The position numbers and the translations under genes were made by a program. From assembly GCA_028565635.1 (NCBI GenBank), contig JAOXYB010022670.1, positions 1 through 16,830 of the forward strand: a stretch of 16,830 nt of DNA. The letters run 5' to 3'. Below, in pieces: positions 10,801 through 16,830 of the stretch (its first letter is position 1; the number at the start of each line of letters is the position of its first letter). Source of the stretch: Phoronis ovalis. Its lineage: Eukaryota; Phoronida; Phoronidae. The notes under the pieces were generated by a model. It did no database searches, had not been told where the DNA came from, and saw only the letters and a program-made list of their open reading frames with translations.

Positions 10801-10950
10801 TTCAGCTAAAACTGATGCTGCTTCGTCCGTTAGCTCCGAGTACCCGGCCGACTCAGCAAACAGTTTGACAGAATCACGTGAAATAACAGCATACTTTCTT
10901 TCCTCGCTTACGGTAGGCTTCTTTTCTTCAGGCTCACTTTTAATATTCAT
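4142..10950 (-). CDS. TAF6L: TAF6L (PAF65-alpha), SAGA/PCAF complex subunit, nine exons
   Basis: TAF6L is the TAF6-like subunit of the SAGA/PCAF histone acetyltransferase co-activator, where its histone fold pairs with TAF9-type partners in the nucleus. Exons, 5' to 3': 10950-10768, 9778-9692, 9433-9283, 8758-8574, 8287-8108, 7761-7637, 7417-7285, 5914-5786, 4894-4142. All introns are GT-AG and splice without a frame break into 641 residues (human TAF6L is about 620). Residues about 17-90 form the histone fold. HWLSVEG (142-148) opens the middle region. Residues about 185-400 form the HEAT-type domain with DHWLLRD (287-293), YYGAVKGL (335-342) and TNAQQKSDAHKVY (375-387). YSYFGDSLS (432-440) follows, then an acidic, Ser-rich stretch (490-515), a basic KHKKTK (550-555) and a conserved-looking basic tail. 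LAEDVSY, REAAQ and the tail favour TAF6L over TAF6. The ATG at 10950 is the first in frame and has G at -3. Confidence 0.93.
4943..5030. repeat. Short AT-rich tandem repeat in TAF6L intron 8
   Basis: TTGTAATATACTGTACCATA occurs at 4943, 4970 and 5000, so the units are 27 and 30 bp long. A fourth start, TTGTAATATT, at 5020 breaks off. Copies are nearly identical, suggesting recent expansion. Read in frame it produces a Tyr/Ile-rich pseudo-peptide on either strand that has no coding meaning. Confidence 0.8.
5786..5914 (-). CDS. TAF6L: TAF6L exon 8
   Basis: Encodes residues 349-391 (AVEKVILPQL to HKVYCVLQ), the end of the HEAT-type domain with a TNAQ-KSDAHKVY block. The acceptor is TTATTGTAG|GCT and the donor CAG|GTAAGG, in phase 0. 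Confidence 0.9.
5915..7284 (-). other. TAF6L: TAF6L intron 7
   Basis: The longest TAF6L intron (1370 bp). It holds AT-rich sequence, a poly-A run near 6450 and short open frames with no domain or splice support. I see no nested gene or clear transposon. Confidence 0.7.
7285..7417 (-). CDS. TAF6L: TAF6L exon 7
   Basis: Completes codon 304 (Arg) and encodes residues 305-348. RPLCSYYGAVKGL corresponds to the conserved R-P-L-C-YGAV-GL block of TAF6L. The acceptor is CATTGTAG|G and the donor CAG|GTTTGT, in phase 0. A 1370-bp intron follows. Confidence 0.9.
7637..7761 (-). CDS. TAF6L: TAF6L exon 6
   Basis: Encodes residues 263-303 and two bases of codon 304. YCLLEP and DHWLLRDYAA are the TAF6/TAF6L family core of this domain. 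The acceptor is GCTTTCAG|CTC, the donor CAAG|GTAGTA, and the intron is in phase 2. Confidence 0.9.
8108..8287 (-). CDS. TAF6L: TAF6L exon 5
   Basis: Encodes residues 203-262 of the HEAT-type domain, including NDLRTNNRI, VNGVKTVNYD and SLVRNPSLYL, all matching TAF6L family positions. The acceptor is AATTACAG|ATT and the donor TAC|GTAAGT, in phase 0. Confidence 0.92.
8574..8758 (-). CDS. TAF6L: TAF6L exon 4
   Basis: Completes codon 141 (Gly) and encodes residues 142-202. HWLSVEG at its start is the signature seen at this place in TAF6. LLEYYEGVTKTLL begins the HEAT-type domain. The acceptor is GCTTTCAG|GG and the donor AAG|GTACAT, in phase 0. Confidence 0.9.
9283..9433 (-). CDS. TAF6L: TAF6L exon 3
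   Basis: Encodes residues 91-140 and the first base of codon 141. It begins PVYGHGSGDP, continuing the VEP-Y-G motif that follows the histone fold in TAF6-family proteins, and ends with a run of prolines (KPPPPIVK). The acceptor is TTTACAG|CCT, the donor AAAG|GTCAGT, and the downstream intron is in phase 1. Confidence 0.85.
9692..9778 (-). CDS. TAF6L: TAF6L exon 2 (second half of histone fold)
   Basis: Encodes residues 62-90, including YMKHARRRKLTSEDFSKAL, the loop and last helix of the histone fold typical of TAF6L. The acceptor is TTTTTCAG|AAT and the donor GAG|GTAAAC, both in phase 0. Confidence 0.93.
9779..10767 (-). other. TAF6L: TAF6L intron 1
   Basis: A 989-bp intron splitting the histone-fold coding region. 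It is AT-rich, and I recognise no gene, RNA or transposon in it. Confidence 0.7.
10768..10950 (-). CDS. TAF6L: TAF6L exon 1 (start codon, first half of histone fold)
   Basis: Encodes residues 1-61, from MNIKSEPEEKK to KIREAAQ. The donor reads CAG|GTAATT and the intron is in phase 0. The frame stays open about 150 bp upstream without another ATG, so 10950 is the best start. Confidence 0.9.
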
Positions 10951-13754
10951 TTCGTTGCTCTGGCATAGACTTAGAGTTTTATATATCCTAGATCTAAGGG
11001 AAAAAGGTCGCACCAGTAGCAGGGTATGCCAGTAGATTGCTTCAATATCCGCTATGTCTGCGGAATCGTTCTTGCAAAAATAGAATGTTTGTAATAATTT
11101 CTATCTATGAAGTATACGAATAAAATACCAGTAGCACGTTCTCAAAGGAATACTTTATTTTTAAAGTTGATTTTGCATAAGGTTTTAGATATGGTGGTAA
11201 TTCTTATCGGAAGTAAACAAATCAATTTCGCGTACTTAAATTCTGAGGGCATCAAAGTCTATTTAAGTAGGTCAAAGTTGATTGTACGTAGTGGTGCATG
11301 TTATTTAACCTACACATGTCCTTGCTTGCTTGTGTTGTATCACAACTCTTTAAAGCGTAATTTACAGACTGGTATGGATGTGGTATGCATGTTGCTTTGC
11401 GGAAGGTGACAAAAACCGCATCAAACTATTTATTGATAATTGCTGAAGGTAATATTCTTTTAAATTTTATGTTGTCATTCAGTGTACACGTGTTTCGTAC
11501 ATTTTTCATTAAACTTAAAGAAAGAATACGGTAATCCGGTATGAGATTCAGTCTGTAAGTGTAACTTCCCGGAGTCGGTTTCAGCCCCTGTTGGAGCAGA
11601 ATGCTGCAGTGTAAATGTGTACTATACAATTCCGTATGAAAATAACTGACAAAAGAAATCGAGATACATTTTTATGCTGCAGATTTAAATTTAGAATACG
11701 AAAAAATTGTTGCAGCTGTTTCTACGAGCAGTATCTACGAATGTTAAGAACCGTGACGTTGCCATTGATATCCAAGTGCAAGGAATTAAATTTTACATAA
11801 AACAATCACCTCAATTTTGAACTAAACCACATTTATTCAACAACGTGTCTTGTAATCTTCCCATATTCGGTTAAAAATCTGCATTTATTTTCTAATGTAT
11901 AAAATTTTAGAAATAACATCCTATTTGTAATTATTTTCTCATGCAGCAAATGCTTTGATAACATAAGATAATAAACAATGCAATATTTTGCACTGAACAA
12001 TTCAACACATGTACTGGGAAACTCCTCTCCTGTTAATAATCTACCTGTTGACAATAAACTTGTGATCATTCTTGAATATATCCCTGTGAAGGGTGGCTTC
12101 TGCCAGCGCAGGAGAATACTCCTCTTAGCAGTACATTTAGGAAGTTACGAAGTTTAACAAATTTCTGAACCTCATTTCACATGCTTACATCAGTACTAAT
12201 TCTAACTTAATTGGTAGATGGCAAAAACCACAAAAAATTTGGACCATAAAGCTTTGTAGTAGTTGTAGATGTTGTAATATTCTAGTATACTGGTATGTTC
12301 ATTGTATGATGACTTAAGAATGATTACATTGCAAGGTGTTATACCTATAATCCAAGCTTTTTTAAATTCTATAGCTGACATTAACTGATACCCTATCACA
12401 ATAGCTAACATATATGAGTTAACCTTGATGATTTTGTGACAGAAATTGCATAAAGTTTGGTCTTCAGAAATCAATGGCCAAAAGCACTACTGCAGATAAA
12501 TAAGTGTGTAAATAAAACATTAAATTAAACCTTTGTATCACAACACATTGGTGATGCTGACATATTTTGTTTCAATAGACTCAATTGACAATTTCTGTAA
12601 AAAAGGTGTTTTCTTATACATATGTCTAGAATGGTTTATTACTTAAAAGGAGTATTAAGTAAAAAAATTATTTTTCTGGCATTTTTAAAAATAAAACCAT
12701 AAAATGTTTTACCTGTCTCAAATATCGTGCAGAGTGCATTCTGGTAAAATCACTATTCTTTTTAACATTCCTGTAAATCTCTTATGATTGCTTGTTGTGA
12801 ATTTTAGTGAACACATTATCTGGAGTCTGAAATAGGGATACTTGGAGAGAGGTTCTTTAACATCATGCTGTGTTTATTGTCATCATATAACAATACTCTT
12901 TTGTTATGGTGTAACATATGAGCCATAAATAAAGTAATCCACTTAGCTTACATAATAGTTTCCTTTTGTTAATATGTAATTTGTTATGTTACTTTAATTT
13001 AATATATATGTTTATGCTTATTTGCAGAAGCTTTTGCAATGACTATAACAAAAACATTTAAATTTGTCATTTGACATTGATGAGTATTTGTTTAGAGGTC
13101 AGGGATTAGAGGATGCCAAATACTGTTAAATAGTTAAAAATGACTGAAATATATTTTAAGCTAACTGCATAATAAATAAAAAAAAGTTTTAGATAGCAGT
13201 TATATCTGTTTTGTTTTGAAATAAATAATAACAATATAAATTGTGCAGTCATGATGATTTGGGTCAAATGTAAGTCACACATTGAAGGATAGGCAGGGGT
13301 GTTGTTTTTCAGGACCAATCAAAATCATGTTTGGTGTCCCCTTTCTTATTTGGGTCAGCACATGTTGTAAACAACATCATTTACTTAAGTAATGGATCAA
13401 AGTCCACATTGTTTTCTCAGGTAGTCAGTGTCAGTGACTCTATTTCTTGAACTTGCACACAACCTGTATGCTGGCTTCCTACACAACAAAACGCAGTAGC
13501 TAGGACCATCAACTGACCATTTGTAGTGGTGGATTCACTAGACTTGTTTGCATTAAATTATATGCAAAGTATTAAGATTTTGAGAAAATATAATTAACAA
13601 CAAATTGACACATATTATGACATAGAACCAATTGTTTACTTTTATTTAAACTGTTAACTGTATGTGTAAACAAAGTCAAGTTTGGGTTACTTGGACAGTG
13701 GTCACTTGATTAAAATCTTAAGTTAAAAACTTTCTTCTTTTCTTTGTTTTGCAG
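10951..13754. other. Spacer between divergent TAF6L and PC, likely holding both promoters
   Basis: TAF6L is transcribed leftward from about 10950-11100, and PC rightward from an unplaced start in this spacer or just after it. The part at about 11330-11640 has more CpG than its surroundings, including GGAA (ETS-type) cores near 11050 and 11400, which makes it a plausible shared promoter zone. The rest (11650-13750) is AT-rich and shows nothing I can name. Open frames of 60-100 codons here lack recognisable domains. Confidence 0.4.
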
Positions 13755-13830
13755 AAAGGAGTGGTTTGTTGTCATTGCAAGCAGTGTTTTTGGAAAAAAG
13801 AGAATCTGTGTTTTAAGATTATTGCTAAAG
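13755..13830 (+). other. Candidate non-coding exon, possibly 5' UTR of PC
   Basis: A pyrimidine-rich tract (CTTCTTTTCTTTGTTTTGCAG) ends at 13754, and a near-ideal donor, AAAG|GTGAGT, starts at 13831, leaving a 76-bp candidate exon. No protein family is recognisable in it. The first PC coding exon itself starts at an apparent acceptor (TTCATTTCTAG, ending at 15332), so at least one upstream non-coding exon is expected. This one lies in the right place and on the right strand. The assignment is an inference. Confidence 0.4.
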
Positions 13831-13884
13831 GTGAGTATAGTTCTAATTACTGAAAACTAAACTTCATGTGGCGTGGATGTCACA

Positions 13885-14288
13885 CATACCTGTCAACTTT
13901 GGAAAATGCCAGATAGGGAGATTTTCCCGAGGACGCGGTATCGAGGACGTGCCAAAGGCTAGGGGTGTCCTGTGGCATAAATTTTGAAAAAAATGGCTTA
14001 ATTTGATGCATTCTGAGCAATTTTGGACTACTTTGATAGTATTCGATGCATTTTTATTTTGTACTTATTTCATTAAAAATAACAGAAAAAAATATTTGCT
14101 GTCATTGTCATTTATTGCCAATACCAATTTGGTGACTGCTATATGGCTTCCTTCGTATATTTCCGTGATATGAGCCGAAAAATTTTGAAACATGAAAATT
14201 TTGAAATCGGGAGATTTTTAATATAGATCGGGAGATGAGCCTCCGAATCGGGAGACTCCCGACGAGATCGGGAGCGCTGACAGATATG
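13885..14288. mobile_element. Short non-autonomous DNA transposon with CATAYCTGTCARC ends, about 404 bp
   Basis: The left end CATACCTGTCAAC (13885-13897) matches the reverse complement of the right end (14276-14288, CATATCTGTCAGC) at 11 of 13 positions. Just inside the right end ATCGGGAG occurs four times (14206, 14227, 14247, 14267), with a small inverted repeat CGGGAG-A-CTCCCG at 14249-14261. On the left GGGAGATTTTCCC (13917-13929) mirrors it. The element is richer in GC and CpG at its ends than its surroundings. There is no transposase frame, and the longest open frame merely spans the right half. I could not find a convincing target-site duplication, so the exact borders and superfamily are open. 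Confidence 0.7.
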
Positions 14289-15332
14289 GCCACAGTAACA
14301 GATGTTTACAAGCAGTGAAAAGCAAATTTTTTGAAAATTTTAATTTGTTTTTTTTCGGTATATCAAGGAACAAAATCAAAACTTGCAGATAGTTGAAAAA
14401 GAAAACTGTTAACTATTGTTATTGTTTATTTTTTGGGTATTTTTTGCTGTTAGATAACATAATTCAATAAAAGATTTCTTATGTACGCTACTCTTTAAAA
14501 GCTGTATAGTAATACTAAGTCAATGAGCTTTCGCTTTCTATAACTCTGAAATGCCATTATCTATTTTGTAAGTCAACATCTTATGTTATACTGAAATATG
14601 TTCATGCCTAATTCACTTAGGAACCATCATATTTAGATATGGGATATTGATTTTTGTTCACTCAGTGTAAACAATATTCTAAAATTTGACTAGAGTGTCA
14701 AGGGTGATGTAAGAAACATCATGGAAGAATAATGTGTCATATTCACAACCAGGATATGACATGCAAAATTAAAAATGATTTTTAAATAATTAAATAAAAT
14801 TAATTGAAAGCTTGACATCTAAATATTTATTATAAGTTATGTGATTCTTTTGTTCTTGAAATTTGCACCACTCATTATATTGGGTGTGCTTATGTTCATA
14901 TTTAATGCTAATGTGTTAGCCTAGCTAATTTATGAGTGGATTAATACTATCGTGTATTCCTGTATAAATACTGCATATTATCTGACTTTGTTATGTAGGA
15001 AACTGACAGAAAGAGTTGTAGGAAACTGACAGAAAGAGTACCAGGAGTAGTACATATATAGTGTGTTGATTTTCTAATACTAGGTTGAATACACAATAAC
15101 TGAATTAACATGACTATGGAATATGTGTATTATTTTATGCAGCAGATGTAAAAATAAAACCTACAAATTGGCAAAAATTGTTATTTTTCAAAAAAATTTT
15201 GCTGCTAGTACCTTAGTACTTTATTCTGGTCATAACTGATACATTATTATTGTTTTCATAAGTTAATTGCCATTGCATTTGTTTCCACTATATTGTCTGA
15301 TTCTTTTAATTTTAAAGTGCTTTCATTTCTAG
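14289..15332 (+). other. Upstream intron or flank of the PC coding start
   Basis: AT-rich non-coding DNA ending at the acceptor TTCATTTCTAG at 15332. Apart from the duplicated 23-mer at 14994 I see no named feature in it. Confidence 0.5.
14994..15039. repeat. Perfect 23-bp tandem duplication
   Basis: The block beginning TGTAGGAAACTGACAGAAAG occupies 14994-15016 and is repeated immediately and without change at 15017-15039. This is a recent duplication in non-coding DNA. Confidence 0.9.
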
Positions 15333-15342
15333 ATAAACAACG

Positions 15343-15523
15343 ATGAGACTATCATTAGCAGTTTGTGGAACCTACTTTGGGCGTCAGCTGGCCTCTCGTC
15401 AGTTGTTCAGACATGTTGGGCCGTCTTCTGTTGTGGGTAGAAGATATGAAGTCCGACAATTATCATCATCAGGACAACTGAAATCCATGAATCAAATTAA
15501 AAAATTGATGGTAGCTAACAGAG
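15343..15523 (+). CDS. PC: PC coding exon 1 (mitochondrial presequence)
   Basis: Encodes residues 1-60 and one base of Gly61. The sequence is rich in Arg, Ser and Leu with almost no acidic residues, as expected of a matrix-targeting peptide, followed by KKLMVANR, the first strand of the biotin carboxylase domain. The donor is AGAG|GTAGGA, in phase 1. The exon begins upstream at 15333 with 10 bases of 5' UTR. Confidence 0.92.
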
Positions 15524-16753
15524 GTAGGAAGTTGTGTGGAACATCTGTCTTTTCAGTACTTTGTATTGAATCTTCTTTTGCGCATGCGCAAAACAACAGC
15601 TATCGCTAGAGGCTCTATGGCAAAAGTAAGTTCAGTCTGTCCAGTCCAGTCCAGTCTATTTTTTCAAAAAAATAAACTGGCCAGTTGCTTGCTAAGTGAG
15701 AGAGATTAGTGTGAAGTGTTTTAAATGATAATATAGATTAGCATATACAGCCATAATGTAGTAAATACAACATACCATAAGATTAAGGCAGAATGTTGCA
15801 AAAGACAAACTTGTGCAATGCGGTGTGTTTCTGAGTTGAGTTCTGCAGCGGAATCTAGTTGTCAACAGTGCTTTTGTTTCTTTTTTTTTTTGTAAAATTC
15901 TGCTTGATAATGATTATTCAACATAGGCCTGTTGAAGCTTTTCCCTCATAATGCAACCCTCAGTTACTTTGGTGACCAACTAGTTTTGTAAACTTTAACT
16001 GGTAATGCCACATATTATTCAATTAATTTATGCATTTTCTCATTACAGGTGAGATTGCCATCCGTGTATTCAGAGCATGTACCGAGATGAACATTGATAC
16101 TGTTGCAATATATTCTGAACAGGATATGATGCACATGCATAGGCAGAAGGCTGATGAATCATACCTTATTGGAAAAGGTCTTCCTCCAGTGGCTGCATAT
16201 CTCAACATACCTGAAATAATACAGATTGCAAAGGTAATATGAATTATAAATTGATAATTTTTTCAAAAACTCCTTACAATTTTTTAGCTGTAAAATTGTA
16301 TTTTGAAATTAATGAATGTGCAGAATGCAAAGATTGTACTTGTTTCTTGTGTCAGATTCTTACAAACTCTAAATTCTTGGCTTGTCAAGTTTGTGTTATA
16401 ACAATGTAAATATAACTTACATCCACAACTGCTTGTGTTTTTTAAAATGGTGCAGATGCTATAAATCTGGTCAGAGCTGTACTATATCTACTAAATATTT
16501 GAATCATAATTCAGAGAGCCTTGGATCTGCTTAAGTTTTATCCTGTACCAAATTAGCTCATTGATATCAAGTTTCATGTACTTGTAGGAAAATAATGTAG
16601 ATGCTATACATCCTGGGTACGGTTTCTTATCAGAAAGACATGACTTTGCTCAAGCTTGTTTGGATGCTGGAATCACATTTATTGGTCCATCACCTGAAGT
16701 TGTCAGAAAAATGGGGGATAAAGTAGAAGCAAGACAAGCGGCTATTGATGCTG
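15343..16753 (+). CDS. PC: Pyruvate carboxylase, mitochondrial, N-terminal part (three exons, continues past window)
   Basis: PC is the biotin enzyme of the mitochondrial matrix that carboxylates pyruvate to oxaloacetate for the citric acid cycle and gluconeogenesis. Coding exons are 15343-15523, 16049-16233 and 16588-16753, joined in phases 1 and 0 by GT-AG introns. The next intron is in phase 1. The 177 complete codons show an Arg/Ser-rich presequence (1 to about 45, with RQLSSS as a plausible processing region) and then the start of the biotin carboxylase domain: [16 protein letters not shown] (56-71), [16 protein letters not shown] (82-97), HPGYGFLSE (130-138) and [17 protein letters not shown] (155-171). 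The MHRQKADE and [12 protein letters not shown] wording favours PC over acetyl-, propionyl- or methylcrotonyl-CoA carboxylases. The start is firm: TAA at 15334-15336 is in frame directly upstream, and A stands at -3. ATP-grasp catalytic, transcarboxylase and biotinyl parts lie outside. Confidence 0.93.
15576..15593. promoter_or_regulatory. Perfect 18-bp palindrome matching the NRF1 consensus
   Basis: TTTTGCGCATGCGCAAAA equals its own reverse complement, and its core TGCGCATGCGCA fits the NRF1 site YGCGCAYGCGCR. It lies 52 bp after the exon 1 donor of PC. NRF1 is a known regulator of nuclear genes for mitochondrial proteins, so intronic or promoter-proximal control of PC is possible but unproven. 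Confidence 0.5.
15639..15656. repeat. Short CCAGT microsatellite
   Basis: GTCCAGTCCAGTCCAGTC, about three and a half copies of a 5-bp unit, in the first PC coding intron. Confidence 0.7.
16049..16233 (+). CDS. PC: PC coding exon 2 (biotin carboxylase N-terminal subdomain)
   Basis: Completes Gly61 and encodes residues 62-122, from [10 protein letters not shown] to EIIQIAK. The acceptor is CTCATTACAG|GT and the donor AAG|GTAATA, in phase 0. The short G|GT junction restores the family motif ANRGEIA. Confidence 0.95.
16234..16587 (+). other. PC: PC intron between coding exons 2 and 3
   Basis: A 354-bp phase-0 AT-rich intron. I see nothing else in it. Confidence 0.85.
16588..16753 (+). CDS. PC: PC coding exon 3 (biotin carboxylase domain)
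   Basis: Encodes residues 123-177 and one base of the next Gly. It contains [16 protein letters not shown] and the [13 protein letters not shown] block that leads into the ATP-grasp fold. The acceptor is TACTTGTAG|GAA. The donor GCTG|GTAGTT is weak, but its position fits the family frame, where the coding continues with Gly. Confidence 0.93.
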
Positions 16754-16761
16754 GTAGTTTT

Positions 16762-16830
16762 TATGCCCATCACTATGTAATAGTGAATGGGCATATAGTC
16801 GTACCGCATGCGGCGTCGTCGGCGTCGTCG
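16762..16830. repeat. Hairpin and GC-rich CGTCG repeat, probable end of an inserted element
   Basis: TATGCCCATCACTAT (16762-16776) pairs with ATAGTGAATGGGCATA (16780-16795), leaving one unpaired base and a three-base loop. A perfect palindrome CCGCATGCGG (16804-16813) follows, and then CGTCGTCGG-type triplet repeats up to the window edge. Base composition changes sharply from the AT-rich intron. This looks like the edge of a repetitive element in the PC intron after exon 3, but it is cut off, so type and extent are unknown. Confidence 0.5.

Larger units (their letters stand above)
15524..16048 (+). other. PC: PC intron between coding exons 1 and 2
   Basis: A 525-bp phase-1 intron. It holds the NRF1-like palindrome at 15576, a short CCAGT microsatellite at 15639 and a poly-T run near 15880. 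Nothing else was recognised. Confidence 0.85.

Noticed and set aside
4142-10950. Assignment as TAF6 instead of TAF6L
   Set aside because: HWLSVEG is shared with TAF6, but the histone fold (LAEDVSY, REAAQ, MKHARRRKLTSEDF), the NDLRTNNRI and TNAQQKSDAHKVY blocks and the basic C-terminal tail fit TAF6L better.
10951-11013. Longer TAF6L N-terminus from a GTG at 11013
   Set aside because: GTG is not a usual animal start, no ATG lies upstream in frame, and the family protein starts close to the histone fold.
11107-11409. 100-codon open frame upstream of PC
   Set aside because: No recognisable domain, no supporting splice sites, and it covers the likely promoter zone of TAF6L.
14108-14293. 61-codon open frame within the second transposon
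   Set aside because: It reads through the ATCGGGAG subterminal repeats, with no transposase-like motif.
1-16830. CRISPR array, operons, prophage, tRNA or rRNA genes
   Set aside because: No regularly spaced repeats with unique spacers, no cloverleaf candidates and no bacterial gene layout. Genes are intron-containing and animal.

Overview
This is nuclear DNA of an invertebrate animal. It is AT-rich, its genes carry introns with GT/AG borders, and the three recognisable proteins are animal families: a rhodopsin-class G-protein-coupled receptor (GPCR), the SAGA subunit TAF6L and mitochondrial pyruvate carboxylase (PC). A single-exon orphan GPCR and several short non-autonomous DNA transposons would suit a cnidarian or another early-branching or marine invertebrate, but the sequence does not settle the phylum. 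Nothing bacterial, viral or operon-like was seen.

Layout. At 1-477 nothing was recognised. At 478-986 lies a miniature inverted-repeat transposon with 73-bp arms. It ends about 120 bp before the start codon of the intronless class A GPCR (1107-2063, +). At 2064-3505 is AT-rich sequence with a candidate polyadenylation signal. At about 3505-3890 is a three-copy tandem repeat with a unit of about 130 bp. The nine-exon TAF6L gene fills 10950 down to 4142 (-). It reads as a complete 641-residue protein across eight introns with no frame break. Its last intron holds a short 27-30 bp tandem repeat. At 10951-13754 is the spacer between TAF6L and the rightward PC gene. A probable non-coding exon (13755-13830) and a second small transposon (13885-14288) follow. 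PC starts at 15343, and its first three coding exons (15343-15523, 16049-16233, 16588-16753) encode a mitochondrial presequence and the first part of the biotin carboxylase domain. The rest lies beyond the right edge, where the next intron opens with a hairpin and a GC-rich CGTCG repeat.

Functional relations. The three genes are not a pathway. The GPCR is a cell-surface receptor, TAF6L a nuclear co-activator subunit, and PC the mitochondrial enzyme making oxaloacetate from pyruvate. The GPCR and TAF6L converge, while TAF6L and PC diverge and could share upstream control DNA. A perfect 18-bp palindrome matching the NRF1 consensus lies 52 bp inside the first PC coding intron, which is notable because NRF1 regulates many nuclear genes for mitochondrial proteins. 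I found no convincing previously undescribed system. The points most worth checking are the two transposons, the tandem repeat with YY1-like cores, the NRF1-like palindrome, the unusual receptor motifs and the TAF6L-PC linkage.
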